Part shown: positions 17,718 to 26,398 of the stretch, piece by piece
Position numbering within the stretch: the first letter of the stretch is position 1
Layout: each line of letters begins with the position of its first letter
Assembly (NCBI GenBank): GCA_016715195.1
Contig: JADKBB010000001.1
Span: 186,001 to 250,000, forward strand
Source: Candidatus Villigracilis proximus
GTDB taxonomy: Bacteria; Chloroflexota; Anaerolineae; Anaerolineales; Villigracilaceae
Direction of reading: 5' to 3'
DNA length: 64,000 nucleotides
Position numbers and translations under genes: made by a program
The notes under the pieces: model-generated
What the model saw: only the letters and a program-made list of their open reading frames with translations
What the model was told of the DNA's origin: nothing
Database searches by the model: none

Positions 17718-18445
17718 TTATCCGAGGAAGATGCTTTCTGATTTGAAATATAGCCGGAAGTTTAAACTTTCTGCTATGTGCTGCGAACTGGTGTTGATAA
17801 TGTTGTGTCTATATTGTGCGATGATATTATGTTGAATTGCCCAATCGCATAGCATACCTACAACGGCCTTGCCCAATCCCTTTTTGCGGAACTCAGGATG
17901 TGTTAACACACCGATATCCAAAAAGCCTGTGCGTTCATATCCGCTTGAGGCAGCCACAAGCTGCTCGTCTAGAAAACAGCCAAAAGCTATTTGATGAGTT
18001 ACTTCAACGTAGGCTTCATCCACATCTTCCGGGGTGTTTGCTTTTTGCAAAATTGACATGGCCTCTGCGTCTGCTTCGGTCAATTGGCGCATACTAAATG
18101 GTTGAAGTGGTGCGTGCGCTGGCAGGTCAGGTGGGAATAGATAATACAAGAGGCCAACATCGCTTGAGAGAATTGATTCGTTGCCCCAGATCTCTTGAAT
18201 TTTTCCGCCTGTTAAAGATGTGTTGGCAGGTAGATTTTTCACGAGTTGATCAAGCTGCGAGAAATAGACGGGGTCAAATTGTATAAAGGTGTGTTTTCGA
18301 TATGCCAGAGAACAATGATCTTATCCCCATCATATTTACTTTCTGGTAAAAGAGTTACTCCGGTTTTTTGTGCGGTTTCCACCGGATACCCAAAATGACT
18401 TGTCCAGTTTTGGCGGATGGTGTGTTCAAAAGTTTTTTTATCCAT
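17718..18445 (-). CDS. GNAT acetyltransferase (frame break)
   Basis: The N-terminal piece (MDKKTFEHTIRQNWTSHFG to HIENTPLY) and the C-terminal piece (IQFDPVYFSQLDQLVKNLP to the end) lie in different frames. One T missing on the coding strand in the A run 18285-18287 reconnects them as TPFIQFDPVYFSQL. The C-terminal GNAT domain is clear: GFLDIGVLTHPEFRKKGLGKAVVGMLCDWAI, the acetyl-CoA loop, and NFRLYFKSE. About 242 residues repaired. The domain layout is that of GNAT-family proteins with an N-terminal extension; the substrate is unknown. The gene precedes the MFS transporter. Confidence 0.78.
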
Positions 18446-18489
18446 GGGAGGAATAGTTTAGCATAAAAAGAAAATGAAGATCGATGCTC

Positions 18490-19026
18490 TTAAGCATATT
18501 TCTCAGCCAGTTTGTTGACCGTATTCACGCCGCGCAAGGTAGACTTGACGCCGAGTGCCTTTTCGATGGTCACGTTTGAAATTTTGGAGTCGCTTTGCTT
18601 CTTGAGGCATACCCAGTAAATCTCGCGCCCGTGGACGTGGAAGTCGTCGATCTCGGTTCGTAATCCCACGAGTTTTTGCTGCGCATCTTCGTTTAGCGGG
18701 TCTGCGAGGAAGCCGATGTTCAGGGCGGCGGCTGTTTCCAATTTTGATGGCGGAAATGGTTTGTACTTTGCAATTTCGACCACTTCTGCGTTGGTTCTGA
18801 TGAAGGTCGCAACTTCATATCCCAGAGCTTCATGCAGACAGGCTTCAATCTTCTTTTCAAGATTTTTTGTGCTGCCAGATTTCGCATCGAAGATGATATT
18901 CCCGCTGGCGATGAAGGTTTCAACGTTCTTTAGTTCAAGCGTTTCGAACAACTGGCGCAAATGATCCATTTTGACGTTGTGTCCGCCAACGTTGATCGCG
19001 CGCAGGAATGCAATATGTTTTGACAT
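18490..19026 (-). CDS. DUF1697 family protein
   Basis: A 178-residue protein with the family opening HIAFLRAINVGGHN and the following SGNIIFDA and GYEVATFIRT segments, ending NVTIEKALGVKSTLRGVNTVNKLAEKY, where the trailing RNxxTVxKL-type motif is typical. These are widespread soluble proteins of unknown function. The gene has its own start 45 bases before the upstream acetyltransferase gene. Confidence 0.88.
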   Translation of the reverse strand: MSKHIAFLRAINVGGHNVKMDHLRQLFETLELKNVETFIASGNIIFDAKSGSTKNLEKKIEACLHEALGYEVATFIRTNAEVVEIAKYKPFPPSKLETAAALNIGFLADPLNEDAQQKLVGLRTEIDDFHVHGREIYWVCLKKQSDSKISNVTIEKALGVKSTLRGVNTVNKLAEKYA

Positions 19027-19048
19027 GATCTTCCTCTTTAGTTCAACT

Positions 19049-19564
19049 TTATTTCAACAATTTATACATAAAGACAGTGGCGTGCAATGAGCCGTCTGCG
19101 CTACGGGCGTATTCGGGAATTGTGCCTGCCCGGGTGTAGCCCAGTTTTAAATATAACTGTTCCGATGGATCACCTTCGCGCGTATCCAAAATTAGCGTAG
19201 TCCGCCCGGCTTGTTTGGCTTCGGCTTCGATGGCGTACATCAGTGCTTTGCCTGTTCCCTGTCCGCGATGCGATGTGTGAACCATGAGTTTCGCGATCTC
19301 AGCCCGGTGACTTCCATTCGGGCGGCCAGCCATGTCAAGCTGGACTGTACCGATGATCGTTTGGTCTATTTTCGCGATAAGTAAAATTCGATAAGGACTC
19401 TTTAATGCATCAGAAACTTCCAACCAATAGTTAACCGCGTCTTCATGGCTGACAGGCGGCAGGAATCCGATGGATGCTCCGCTCGAAACTGCATCCTGTA
19501 ACAGGTCAGCGAGAAGCGGAATTTCTTGTTGAATATTTTCTGGGGTCGGGCGTGAGATATGCAT
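19049..19564 (-). CDS. GNAT acetyltransferase
   Basis: A 171-residue acetyltransferase from ATG 19564. It has a central strand IIGTVQLDM, the acetyl-CoA loop AKLMVHTSHRGQGTGKALMYAIEAEAKQAG, and the C-terminal LILDTREGDPSEQLYLKLGYTRAGTIPEYA, which is the layout of small single-domain GNAT enzymes acting on amines or antibiotics. The open frame continues upstream to 19624, but those codons (ARGARAAVG) look non-coding. The substrate is unknown. Confidence 0.82.
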   Translation of the reverse strand: MHISRPTPENIQQEIPLLADLLQDAVSSGASIGFLPPVSHEDAVNYWLEVSDALKSPYRILLIAKIDQTIIGTVQLDMAGRPNGSHRAEIAKLMVHTSHRGQGTGKALMYAIEAEAKQAGRTTLILDTREGDPSEQLYLKLGYTRAGTIPEYARSADGSLHATVFMYKLLK

Positions 19565-19629
19565 GGATATATTCTCGGTTTTACAAAAAGAAAAACCAAC
19601 CGCGGCCCGGGCCCCTCGCGCCATTTACC

Positions 19630-20556
19630 TTACTGTGTTAAATGAATCCTGGCGATCATACAGCGGACCGATCCGCCGGCCAGTTCAATCGTGGGGATGT
19701 TAAGCGGTAAAAGCTTCGCACTTTTTTCGATGATCTTGATCTGATCTTTTCCAAGAGCAGTGGCGGCGCGTTTGGAAAGCGCAAGTATGCGGCCGTTTTT
19801 GCCGGTCATCTCGAGTGTGTTTCCCGCAAACTCGTTGACTTGTTCGCGAGTCAGTGCGATCACGGTTCGTCCGCTGTTGGTGAGGCGGTCTTCAATTTCC
19901 TTTTTGCGATGCGGGTCTGAGATCATGTCAAGGCAGATCAAGGCATATTCTGTGGCGATGCTCATGATGACATTGGTATGATAGATCGGCACGCCATTGT
20001 TGTCAGATGTATCAAAGACCATCGGCTCATAACCAAAGGTTGTGCAGAATCTTTCCAGAATGACCGGGTCGGCGCGATTGGACCGTCCCACATAGGCCAG
20101 TCTTTCCAGATGATCGAAAACCATCGCGCCGGTTCCTTCAAGAAAAAGTTTGTCGTATTCAAGTCCTGAATAGTCCACAACCTCCTGCACACGATAGATG
20201 CTTTTTAACATTTCGATCACATCATGCCGGCGCTCGCGTCTGCGGCTTGGAGAATACATCGGGAAGAGTGCCACACGTCCGCCGTGATGGGTGGAGAACC
20301 AATTATTCGGGAAGACAGAATCGAGTGTTTCATGTTCGCCAAAATCATCAAAGACATGAATTTGAATGCCCTCGGCAGTTAATTGTTCAACGGCGTGATC
20401 GAATTCATCTCTGGCTTGTGCGGCTAAAATTTCAGGTTCGATATCGGTCTTGATAAATTGAAAGGCATTGTCCGCCGCGGTTTCAGGGTTGGACATGAAA
20501 TGATGCGGGCGGATCATGACTCCAGCCGTTGGGGATTGCACATGTTGATAATTCAT
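19630..20556 (-). CDS. ctlX: Citrulline utilisation hydrolase CtlX-type amidinotransferase-fold enzyme
   Basis: A 308-residue guanidino-group-modifying enzyme. The CtlX-like opening QSPTAGVMIRPHHF is followed by FPNNWFSTHHGG, then YSPSRRRERR, LFLEGTGAMVFDHLERLAYVGRSNRA and the C-terminal active-site cysteine in ELAGGSVRCMIARIHL. The His in YHTNVIMSIA completes the catalytic pair expected of the superfamily. Known CtlX hydrolyses citrulline to ornithine. No ctlX partner genes are adjacent, so the pathway is inferred only from the family. Confidence 0.85.
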   Translation of the reverse strand: MNYQHVQSPTAGVMIRPHHFMSNPETAADNAFQFIKTDIEPEILAAQARDEFDHAVEQLTAEGIQIHVFDDFGEHETLDSVFPNNWFSTHHGGRVALFPMYSPSRRRERRHDVIEMLKSIYRVQEVVDYSGLEYDKLFLEGTGAMVFDHLERLAYVGRSNRADPVILERFCTTFGYEPMVFDTSDNNGVPIYHTNVIMSIATEYALICLDMISDPHRKKEIEDRLTNSGRTVIALTREQVNEFAGNTLEMTGKNGRILALSKRAATALGKDQIKIIEKSAKLLPLNIPTIELAGGSVRCMIARIHLTQ

Positions 20557-20598
20557 GAAGGCTCCGTTTTAGAAAGTGATAAGTGAAATTGTAACAAA

Positions 20599-20626
20599 AA
20601 ACGGGCGAAGTTTTCTTCGCCCGTTT
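20599..20626 (-). terminator. Intrinsic terminator of the rpsO-pnp operon
   Basis: AAACGGGCGAAG and CTTCGCCCGTTT form a perfect 12-base stem with a four-base loop. On the minus strand it follows the pnp stop and is trailed by a T-rich run. Confidence 0.88.
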
Positions 20627-20647
20627 CCTTGATGTGTTTCTTATCTA

Positions 20648-22891
20648 TTATCTTCTGTTTCCGTTGCGATCACCGCCGCCACTGCGCGGGGCGCCACGCG
20701 ATCCGCCGTTGCGGTCGCCGCCACTACGTCCACCGCCGCCGGGGCGGGGTCCGCTCTTGCGGGCGTCTTTCTCACGGGCTTCCTCAGCAGACCAGCCTTC
20801 GAGCACAGCCTGACGTGAAAGGCGGATCTTGCCTTGCGGATCAATGTCTGTGACCATGACGGTCAATTCATCGCCCATGGCGCAAACATCTTCAACCGAG
20901 TTGACACGTTCGCTGGCAAGTTGTGAAATGTGGACGAGTCCATCCACGCCGGGGAGCAGGTTCACAAATGCGCCGAACGCCTCAATGCGGACAACTTTTC
21001 CGGTATAGATATTGCCGATCACCACAGACTCGGTCAAGCCCTGTACGCGTTCCTGTGCGATCTTCGCGCCCACGCCATCGGTTGAGGCAATGTAAACTGT
21101 GCCGTCTTCCTGAATGTCGATCTTGGTGTGAGTCTCTTCCTGCAAAGCGCGGATGTTCTTGCCGCCGGGGCCGATCAGTGCGCCGATCTTGTCGATCGGG
21201 ATCTTCACGGTGATGATGCGCGGAGCATGCGGTTTCAATTCCGCGCGTGCTTCGGGCAGGGCTTCGAGCATTTTTTCCATGATCGACATGCGTGCGGTGT
21301 GAGCCTGTGCCAATGCTTCTTTCATCATCTGCGTGCTCAAACCGCTGATCTTAATGTCCATCTGTAAAGCGGTAATGCCGGCGGCAGTACCGGCTACTTT
21401 GAAATCCATATCGCCGAGGTGATCTTCGGTGCCCTGGATGTCGGTCAAAATTTGATAGCGGCCGGTCTCATCGGTGATGAGTCCCATGGCTACGCCGGAT
21501 ACGGGAGCCTTGATCGGCACGCCTGCATCCATCAACGCCAAAGTCGAACCGCAGACTGAACCCATGGAGGTTGAGCCGTTGGAGGATAAAGCTTCAGACA
21601 CAACGCGGATCGCGTATGGGAAGGATTCTTCGGCAGGGATGACGGGTTCGAGAGCACGCTCTGCCAACGCTCCATGCCCGACCTCGCGCCTGCTCTGTCC
21701 ACGAAGCATTTTTGCCTCGCCTGTGGAGAAAGGCGGGAAGTTGTAGTGGTGCATGTAGCGTTTATTTTTCTCTGGGGATAAATTATCGAGTTCCTGTGCT
21801 TCACCCAAAGTGCCGAGTGTTGCAAAGGATAAAACTTGTGTTTCGCCGCGTGTGAACAAACCGGTTCCGTGTGCGCGGGGGGAAAGTCCCACTTCGCACC
21901 AGATCGGGCGGATGTCGGTGGGGGTGCGGCCATCAGGACGCTTGCCCATGCTCAAAATTCTTTCGCGCACGATCTTGTGCTCGGCTTCGCTAAATGCAGA
22001 TTTCACATCTTTTGAAGCGGGTGCAGTTGCATCGCCTTCAATGCATAATTCAGCAACGACAGCGGCTTGTAATTCGTCCATGCCGCCGTAGAATTCATTT
22101 TTGCTCAATGGCTTATCGAGCAATTCGTTCATCTTGGCGTTGACTGATTCGAATACTTTCTTCTGTAATTCTTCGTTCGCAGTGGTGATGGTGGCTTCGC
22201 GCTTGGGCTTGCCAATTTCAGCCTGCATCTTGAGCTGCAGCTCAATGATCGGCTGCATGGACTGATGTCCCAATTCGAGAGCAGCAACCATTACATCTTC
22301 AGGGATTTCGTTGGCGCCGCATTCCACCATAAGAATCGCATCTTTGGTGCCGGCAATTCTCAGGTCCAGATCTGAGGCGTTCATTTCTTCGAAAGTCGGG
22401 TTGAGCACGAACTCACCGTTCACGCGTCCAACTCTCACAGCGCCGACAGGTCCGGCCCAGGGAATATCCGAGATCATGATCGCGGCAGAAGCAGCGTTGA
22501 TCGCGAGAATATCCAGCGGGTTGATGCCATCGGCTGAGAATGTGTACATGATGACTTGCACTTCATTGCGCATGCCGTGCGCGAAGAGCGGGCGCAGGGG
22601 GCGGTCTGTCAGGCGCGCCACAAGAATGGAATCAGTGGAAGCGCGGCCTTCTCGTCGGAAGAAGGAACCGGGGATCTTGCCGCCGGCGTACATGCGTTCT
22701 TCAAAGTCAACGGAAAGGGGGAAGAAGTCGATCCCTTCGCGCACGCCGCCCATGGTGGCTGCGGCAAACACGATGGAATCTTCCACACCGAAGGTGACCG
22801 CGCCGCCAGCTTGAGCGGCCAATGTGCCGGTCTCAAAGGTGAAGGTGCGCGTGCCAACAACGGCTGAATAGCGTTTTAATTCGGGTTTCAT
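20648..22891 (-). CDS. pnp: Polyribonucleotide nucleotidyltransferase (PNPase)
   Basis: The 3'-to-5' phosphorolytic exoribonuclease of the degradosome, 747 residues from ATG 22891 after CAGGAG. It has two RNase PH domains (first: FFPLSVDFEERMYAGGKIPGSFFRREGR; second: TRGETQVLSFATLGT and the catalytic aspartates in TDIQGTEDHLGDMDFKVAGT), a KH domain with the GPGG loop, and an S1 domain (GKVVRIEAFGAFVNLLPGVDGLVHIS). The C terminus is an unusual Gly/Arg-rich tail of about 35 residues (GGGGRSGGDRNGG and so on), probably an extra RNA-binding extension. Confidence 0.96.
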   Translation of the reverse strand: MKPELKRYSAVVGTRTFTFETGTLAAQAGGAVTFGVEDSIVFAAATMGGVREGIDFFPLSVDFEERMYAGGKIPGSFFRREGRASTDSILVARLTDRPLRPLFAHGMRNEVQVIMYTFSADGINPLDILAINAASAAIMISDIPWAGPVGAVRVGRVNGEFVLNPTFEEMNASDLDLRIAGTKDAILMVECGANEIPEDVMVAALELGHQSMQPIIELQLKMQAEIGKPKREATITTANEELQKKVFESVNAKMNELLDKPLSKNEFYGGMDELQAAVVAELCIEGDATAPASKDVKSAFSEAEHKIVRERILSMGKRPDGRTPTDIRPIWCEVGLSPRAHGTGLFTRGETQVLSFATLGTLGEAQELDNLSPEKNKRYMHHYNFPPFSTGEAKMLRGQSRREVGHGALAERALEPVIPAEESFPYAIRVVSEALSSNGSTSMGSVCGSTLALMDAGVPIKAPVSGVAMGLITDETGRYQILTDIQGTEDHLGDMDFKVAGTAAGITALQMDIKISGLSTQMMKEALAQAHTARMSIMEKMLEALPEARAELKPHAPRIITVKIPIDKIGALIGPGGKNIRALQEETHTKIDIQEDGTVYIASTDGVGAKIAQERVQGLTESVVIGNIYTGKVVRIEAFGAFVNLLPGVDGLVHISQLASERVNSVEDVCAMGDELTVMVTDIDPQGKIRLSRQAVLEGWSAEEAREKDARKSGPRPGGGGRSGGDRNGGSRGAPRSGGGDRNGNRR

Positions 22892-23034
22892 ATATTGTCT
22901 CCTGTTGGGTCGAGCGCAAAGCATCCCGCCCATCACAATGTTTTCCCGCCATTGGGTCAGGGACTGAAGAGTGTGAACAACCCTTGTTGTTCGCGCTATT
23001 CAATTCCTGACTGCGGGATCTCCTTCAAAATGTA

Positions 23035-23069
23035 AAGACCCTAAAGGTCTTTGAGACCTTTAGGGTCTT
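23035..23069 (-). repeat. Perfect palindromic hairpin between rpsO and pnp
   Basis: AAGACCCTAAAGGTCT and AGACCTTTAGGGTCTT are exact inverse complements with a three-base loop, 10 bases after the rpsO stop. It could be an RNase III-type processing site like that known in the Escherichia coli rpsO-pnp operon, a partial terminator, or a member of a dispersed repeat family. The perfect symmetry favours a dispersed repeat. Confidence 0.75.
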
Positions 23070-23079
23070 GCATAAACTA

Positions 23080-23352
23080 CTATTTACGGCGGAGTGACAA
23101 TCGTTCGGTTACGTTCAGATAATGCTGGTAATTGCTTGAGCGCAGGTAGGTGAGCAAGCGGCGGCGCTGTCCGACCATTTTGAGCAAACCACGGCGGCAG
23201 GATTGATCCTGCTTGTTGTTTCGCAAATGCTCGGTGAGTTGAGTAATGCGGGTGGTCAGGATGGCGATTTGCACTTCGGGCGAACCGGTATCCTTGTCGT
23301 GACGATGAAAATCTTCGATCGTCTTGGTCTTAATTTCTTTTGCAAGTGGCAT
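23080..23352 (-). CDS. rpsO: 30S ribosomal protein S15
   Basis: A 90-residue small-subunit protein that binds 16S rRNA in the central domain. The canonical segments HDKDTGSPEVQIAILTTRITQLTEHLR, the RRGLLKMVGQRRRLLTYL helix and the C-terminal YLNVTERLSLR are all present. It is first in the operon with pnp, the usual bacterial arrangement. Upstream there is a leader of about 95 bases that could host autoregulation. Confidence 0.97.
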   Translation of the reverse strand: MPLAKEIKTKTIEDFHRHDKDTGSPEVQIAILTTRITQLTEHLRNNKQDQSCRRGLLKMVGQRRRLLTYLRSSNYQHYLNVTERLSLRRK

Positions 23353-23455
23353 GACGTGTGCTTCCTTTCTTTTAGATTTTTTTGCAGGTCTCCGTGCCCA
23401 CAGCGTTACCCTCTAAAGAAGGCTTACCATATGGCAGGACCAGTCACGGGCGGAG

Positions 23456-23464
23456 ATTATACCA
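23456..23464 (-). promoter_or_regulatory. Extended -10 promoter for rpsO-pnp
   Basis: On the minus strand the sequence reads TGGTATAAT, an extended -10 element. No good -35 was found at 16-18 bases. It would give a leader of about 95 nucleotides before rpsO containing several short hairpins, fitting an S15-regulated leader. It overlaps the 3' end of the DinB gene's region. Confidence 0.5.
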
Positions 23465-23469
23465 GAAAA

Positions 23470-23970
23470 TCAGCGCTTCAATTGCCCCTGATGCGCCTCG
23501 AAATGATCCTTCACATAATGGAAAAGACGCTCGACACTGCACTCGCCGGCCAGTAAGGCCTCTAAATCGGCAGGATACACCACCGATTTTTGCATATCCG
23601 CCTCTCGCGTCCGCCTCAACCGTGACCGGATACCTGCGTGCCCTGCCTCATAAGCCTCGATCAGCATCTGACGGTTGATCCGGTTTCCGCGCCGCGCGAA
23701 GCGTGCGTTGATCTGGTTGAAAAATTTCGACGGAAAGGTATTCATCCCAAGCTGAAACAACCCACGGGCATGGATGATCATCCAGATCTCAAACGAAAGC
23801 GCCTGCGGCCCGAGCGTGATGTGATACAGCACATCACACTTGGGGTTATCGGTGGGCAGCGCATAATCTGCCTCAGGGATCGAGTTCACCAACGCCAGAA
23901 ATCTCTCATGCGTTTCATGTAACTCTTGAGCAAGGTCTTGTTTTAAGGTCAGGTTCTCTCTTGTTATCAA
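23470..23970 (-). CDS. DinB-like domain protein
   Basis: About 166 residues from TTG 23970 (MITRENLTLKQDLAQELHETHERFLALVN). The four-helix DinB/YfiT layout is visible: a first helix with LHETHERFLALV, PKCDVLYHITLGPQALSFEIWM with the metal-type His, then LIEAYEAGHAGIRS and a last helix FHYVKDHFEAHQGQL carrying the second His group. Members are metal-dependent thiol transferases or damage-inducible proteins. The start overlaps the end of the ABC permease gene, so translation may be coupled. The function is unknown beyond the fold. Confidence 0.7.
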   Translation of the reverse strand: MITRENLTLKQDLAQELHETHERFLALVNSIPEADYALPTDNPKCDVLYHITLGPQALSFEIWMIIHARGLFQLGMNTFPSKFFNQINARFARRGNRINRQMLIEAYEAGHAGIRSRLRRTREADMQKSVVYPADLEALLAGECSVERLFHYVKDHFEAHQGQLKR

Positions 23971-24754
23971 ACTTCGATCTGGTCTGGATCGCGCTGCCGC
24001 TTTCGTAGCGGCGCAGGCCCAGCGTGGAAGGTGAAGATCGCCAATGTGAGGAAGCCGATTGCGCCGAGCAGAGTTGACCAAGTGTGGTCCACGAGAAAGC
24101 GCGGATAAATTCTGCGGGGAGTGCGCCCATGAATGCGGCGGGGATGATGGTGAAGAGGATCAGTTTGGCGTAGCTGTCAAATAGGGTGATCGGGTAGATG
24201 CCGAAGGTCAGCATGGCGTTGAGCACGAGGTTGCTGAAATTGGTCATCATGCCAAACCAGAACGCGAGACTCTGCGTAAGAATAAGGAATGCTGCAAAAA
24301 CAGTGGCAGCTAACAGCGTGGCAAGAACGAAGCGGAGAACTCCGTCCCATGTGAAATATCCAGAGAGGCCGTAACTGATGAAGCCGTAGAGAAAATCTCC
24401 CATCCCGCTTGCGATGGTGCGGCTGGCGATGGTGTGCAGTAAGACCGGGCGCGGCAGGGAGAGATAATAATCGAGGCGGCCTTTAGCGATGATGTCGCTG
24501 AGGTTGAAGGCGTTGCCGAAGAGCAGGCTTACGAGGCCGAAGGCCGAGGACAATACGCCGAAGGTGACGTACATATCGTTGACGCCCCAGCCGCGTACAT
24601 CTTTGAAGCGGTCGAAGAAGATGATCCAGATCGCGAAGTAGATAAAATTGTTCGCCAGCATGCCGATGACCTGCGTCAGAAACGCGGCGCGATATTCCAT
24701 GGCGGACTGTAAATTTGTTTTCCAGATGGCGGTGAGAAATTTTAATTCTTTCAT
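23915..24754 (-). CDS. ABC-2 type permease (two compensating frame breaks near the C terminus)
   Basis: A six-helix permease subunit, about 260 residues, of the ABC-2 class related to DUF990/YadH-like exporters. The start is MKELKFLTAIWKTNLQSAMEYRAAFLTQ. Helices include FLTQVIGMLANNFIYFAIWIIFF and TIIPAAFMGALPAEFIRAFSW. Near the end the frame reads a nonsense stretch, while a neighbouring frame gives LLGAIGFLTLAIFTFHAG, the expected last helix. A missing C at about 24072 and an extra G at 24018-24020 restore it, followed by LRRYESGSAI. The true stop may also be displaced. It pairs with the next permease as a heterodimer. Confidence 0.82.
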   Translation of the reverse strand: MKELKFLTAIWKTNLQSAMEYRAAFLTQVIGMLANNFIYFAIWIIFFDRFKDVRGWGVNDMYVTFGVLSSAFGLVSLLFGNAFNLSDIIAKGRLDYYLSLPRPVLLHTIASRTIASGMGDFLYGFISYGLSGYFTWDGVLRFVLATLLAATVFAAFLILTQSLAFWFGMMTNFSNLVLNAMLTFGIYPITLFDSYAKLILFTIIPAAFMGALPAEFIRAFSWTTLGQLCSAQSASSHWRSSPSTLGLRRYESGSAIQTRSKFDNKREPDLKTRPCSRVT

Positions 24755-24755
24755 C

Positions 24756-25541
24756 TTATCCGCCGTTGACTGTTAACTGGGTTAATCCGCGGCGATAGAC
24801 GAAGGCCAGTAGAATGGTGAGAACAAAGATCCATGCGAGTTGCAATGACATCACGCTGACAAAAAACTCAGCAGTCGGCGTAACGAACAAACGTGACGGG
24901 CCGTAGATGGCACTGGAGAAGGGCAGAAACTTTGCAAGTGTCTGCAACCATTGCGGATAAAAATCAAGCGGGATCAACATGCCGCCGAAAATGAAGGCCA
25001 GTTTTTGATAGATCCATGTGAAGGCAGATACATCTTCGACGACAAAGGCCGAGAGACCGATCATGGCGTTGATGCAGAAGTGCAAAACCCACGCGCCGAA
25101 GATGGCGGGCAGTGCGATTAAAAATCCTTCGGGGTGATTAGGCGCGCCGACCAGCCACCAGACGGTCAGCCCGCCAAAGACGGCGTTGAGCATGGCGCGG
25201 AAAATGGTTTCGCCCATGGCGGTGCTGAACTGATACAGCAGAAAATCATAAGGTTTGTTGAGAATGTACGCGATGGAACCGTCTTTGACATTTTCAGACA
25301 TGGTGCGTGCAATCGGCGGCCGGCCTAACTCGATGGTTTCGGCCAGCATGAGATACCAGAGCGTGTCGCGCAAGGTTAGTCCGCTGATTACGTCTGCGCC
25401 GGCCGCGCTGAAGGTGACCTTCCACAGTTGATAGAAAATCCACATGAAAGGGATGATCATCAGGCTGCGCCCGACCAACTCACCGGGATAAGCCAGTGAG
25501 TTGATGAGCGTGATCTGAAAGATGGACCAGTATTTTTTCAT
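24756..25541 (-). CDS. ABC-2 type permease
   Basis: A 261-residue, six-helix permease beginning MKKYWSIFQITLINSLAYPGELVGR, with the DGSIAYILNKPYDFLLYQF loop seen in ABC-2 exporters of this group and membrane segments AIFGAWVLHFCINAMIGLSAF and SLQLAWIFVLTILLAFVYRRGL. It lies 1 base upstream of the second permease and downstream of the ATPase and DUF2785 genes on the same strand. Substrates of this family are unknown; lipids, polysaccharides or drugs are possible. Confidence 0.85.
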   Translation of the reverse strand: MKKYWSIFQITLINSLAYPGELVGRSLMIIPFMWIFYQLWKVTFSAAGADVISGLTLRDTLWYLMLAETIELGRPPIARTMSENVKDGSIAYILNKPYDFLLYQFSTAMGETIFRAMLNAVFGGLTVWWLVGAPNHPEGFLIALPAIFGAWVLHFCINAMIGLSAFVVEDVSAFTWIYQKLAFIFGGMLIPLDFYPQWLQTLAKFLPFSSAIYGPSRLFVTPTAEFFVSVMSLQLAWIFVLTILLAFVYRRGLTQLTVNGG

Positions 25542-25547
25542 GGAAAA

Positions 25548-25575
25548 GGATGAAGGATGAATTATGAAGGATGAA
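25548..25575. repeat. GGATGAA direct-repeat patch
   Basis: Three copies of GGATGAA (25548, 25555, 25569), with ATTATGAA between the second and third, fill the gap between the DUF2785 gene and the permease start. It looks like a short dispersed repeat. Confidence 0.4.
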
Positions 25576-25580
25576 AAGAG

Positions 25581-26398
25581 TTAATAAGGTCTCAGATGTT
25601 TGATCGCTTCAAGAAATATTTTTTCAAATTCATCTCGTTTGGACATTTCATCTTCGTCATTTTTTAGCTCAAGGTATATGCTTCTTAAGAAGTTACGGGT
25701 GTTTTGAAAGGCGCGGTTTCTTTCTTCGTCTGTGTAGGCGCCTTTCCAGTTTTGGTCGGTAAAGGATTTTGCCCATGTCTCTACTTTTTCAGTGGAGAGC
25801 AGATCGCGGCGCAGGGACTCAATCACCGCGCTGGCAAGCCGTTCATCTTCGCCGTGGATGTAGAGATAATTTGTCGAGTGGATGATCTTCTCTGAAATCG
25901 AATTCAGGATGTTCCATAGATCAATTTCTTCGAGGTGCTGATTGCATCCCAGCACAAGCAGCAGGTCTGCGGTGTGGGCGAGGGCGTGCGCCCAACCCTG
26001 GACGGGAACATGTCCGCGCGGATCTTTTTCTGCGATGATGTACCACAGACCTTCTTCGAGAATCAGAGCGATATCCGCTTTGTCAAGAAATGATCTTTTG
26101 TTATCGTTATGAACGATCTCAGCGAGAAAGAGAACTGAGAAGGTGCGTAAAAATACAGAGTCGCTTTCAGGATGATCTACTCCAATGTGGAGATTTGCAA
26201 GCAGCTCCCTGATATATCCACGTATTTCTTCGGTGGAGTAGCGCTCCTGTTTGAGCCAATTGGCGAAGACGATGTACCCGATGTCATCACGAAGTTCGGG
26301 GTCGGTGGAGCCTAGATATGAAAATATTTCACCTGTTAATCGGCAGAGCGTGTGACCTTCGGGAATTTCATATTTATTTTTCGCCAGATGCGATCCAA
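25581..26398 (-). CDS. DUF2785 family protein (frame break near the start)
   Basis: About 272 residues. The frame is open from about 26385 to the stop at 25581 and reads NKYEIPEGHTLCRLTGEIFSYLGS, TDPELRDDIGYIVFANWL, PESDSVFLRTFSVLFLAEI, LWYIIAEKDPRGHVPVQGWAHALAHTADLL and NQHLEEIDLWN. This is the DUF2785 pattern with the HAxxH-like centre. A likely start is TTG 26398, 10 bases after CAGGAG; one A missing in the run near 26380 separates it from the rest. The first 60 bases overlap the apparent end of the ATPase gene, probably an artefact. The role is unknown. Confidence 0.7.
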
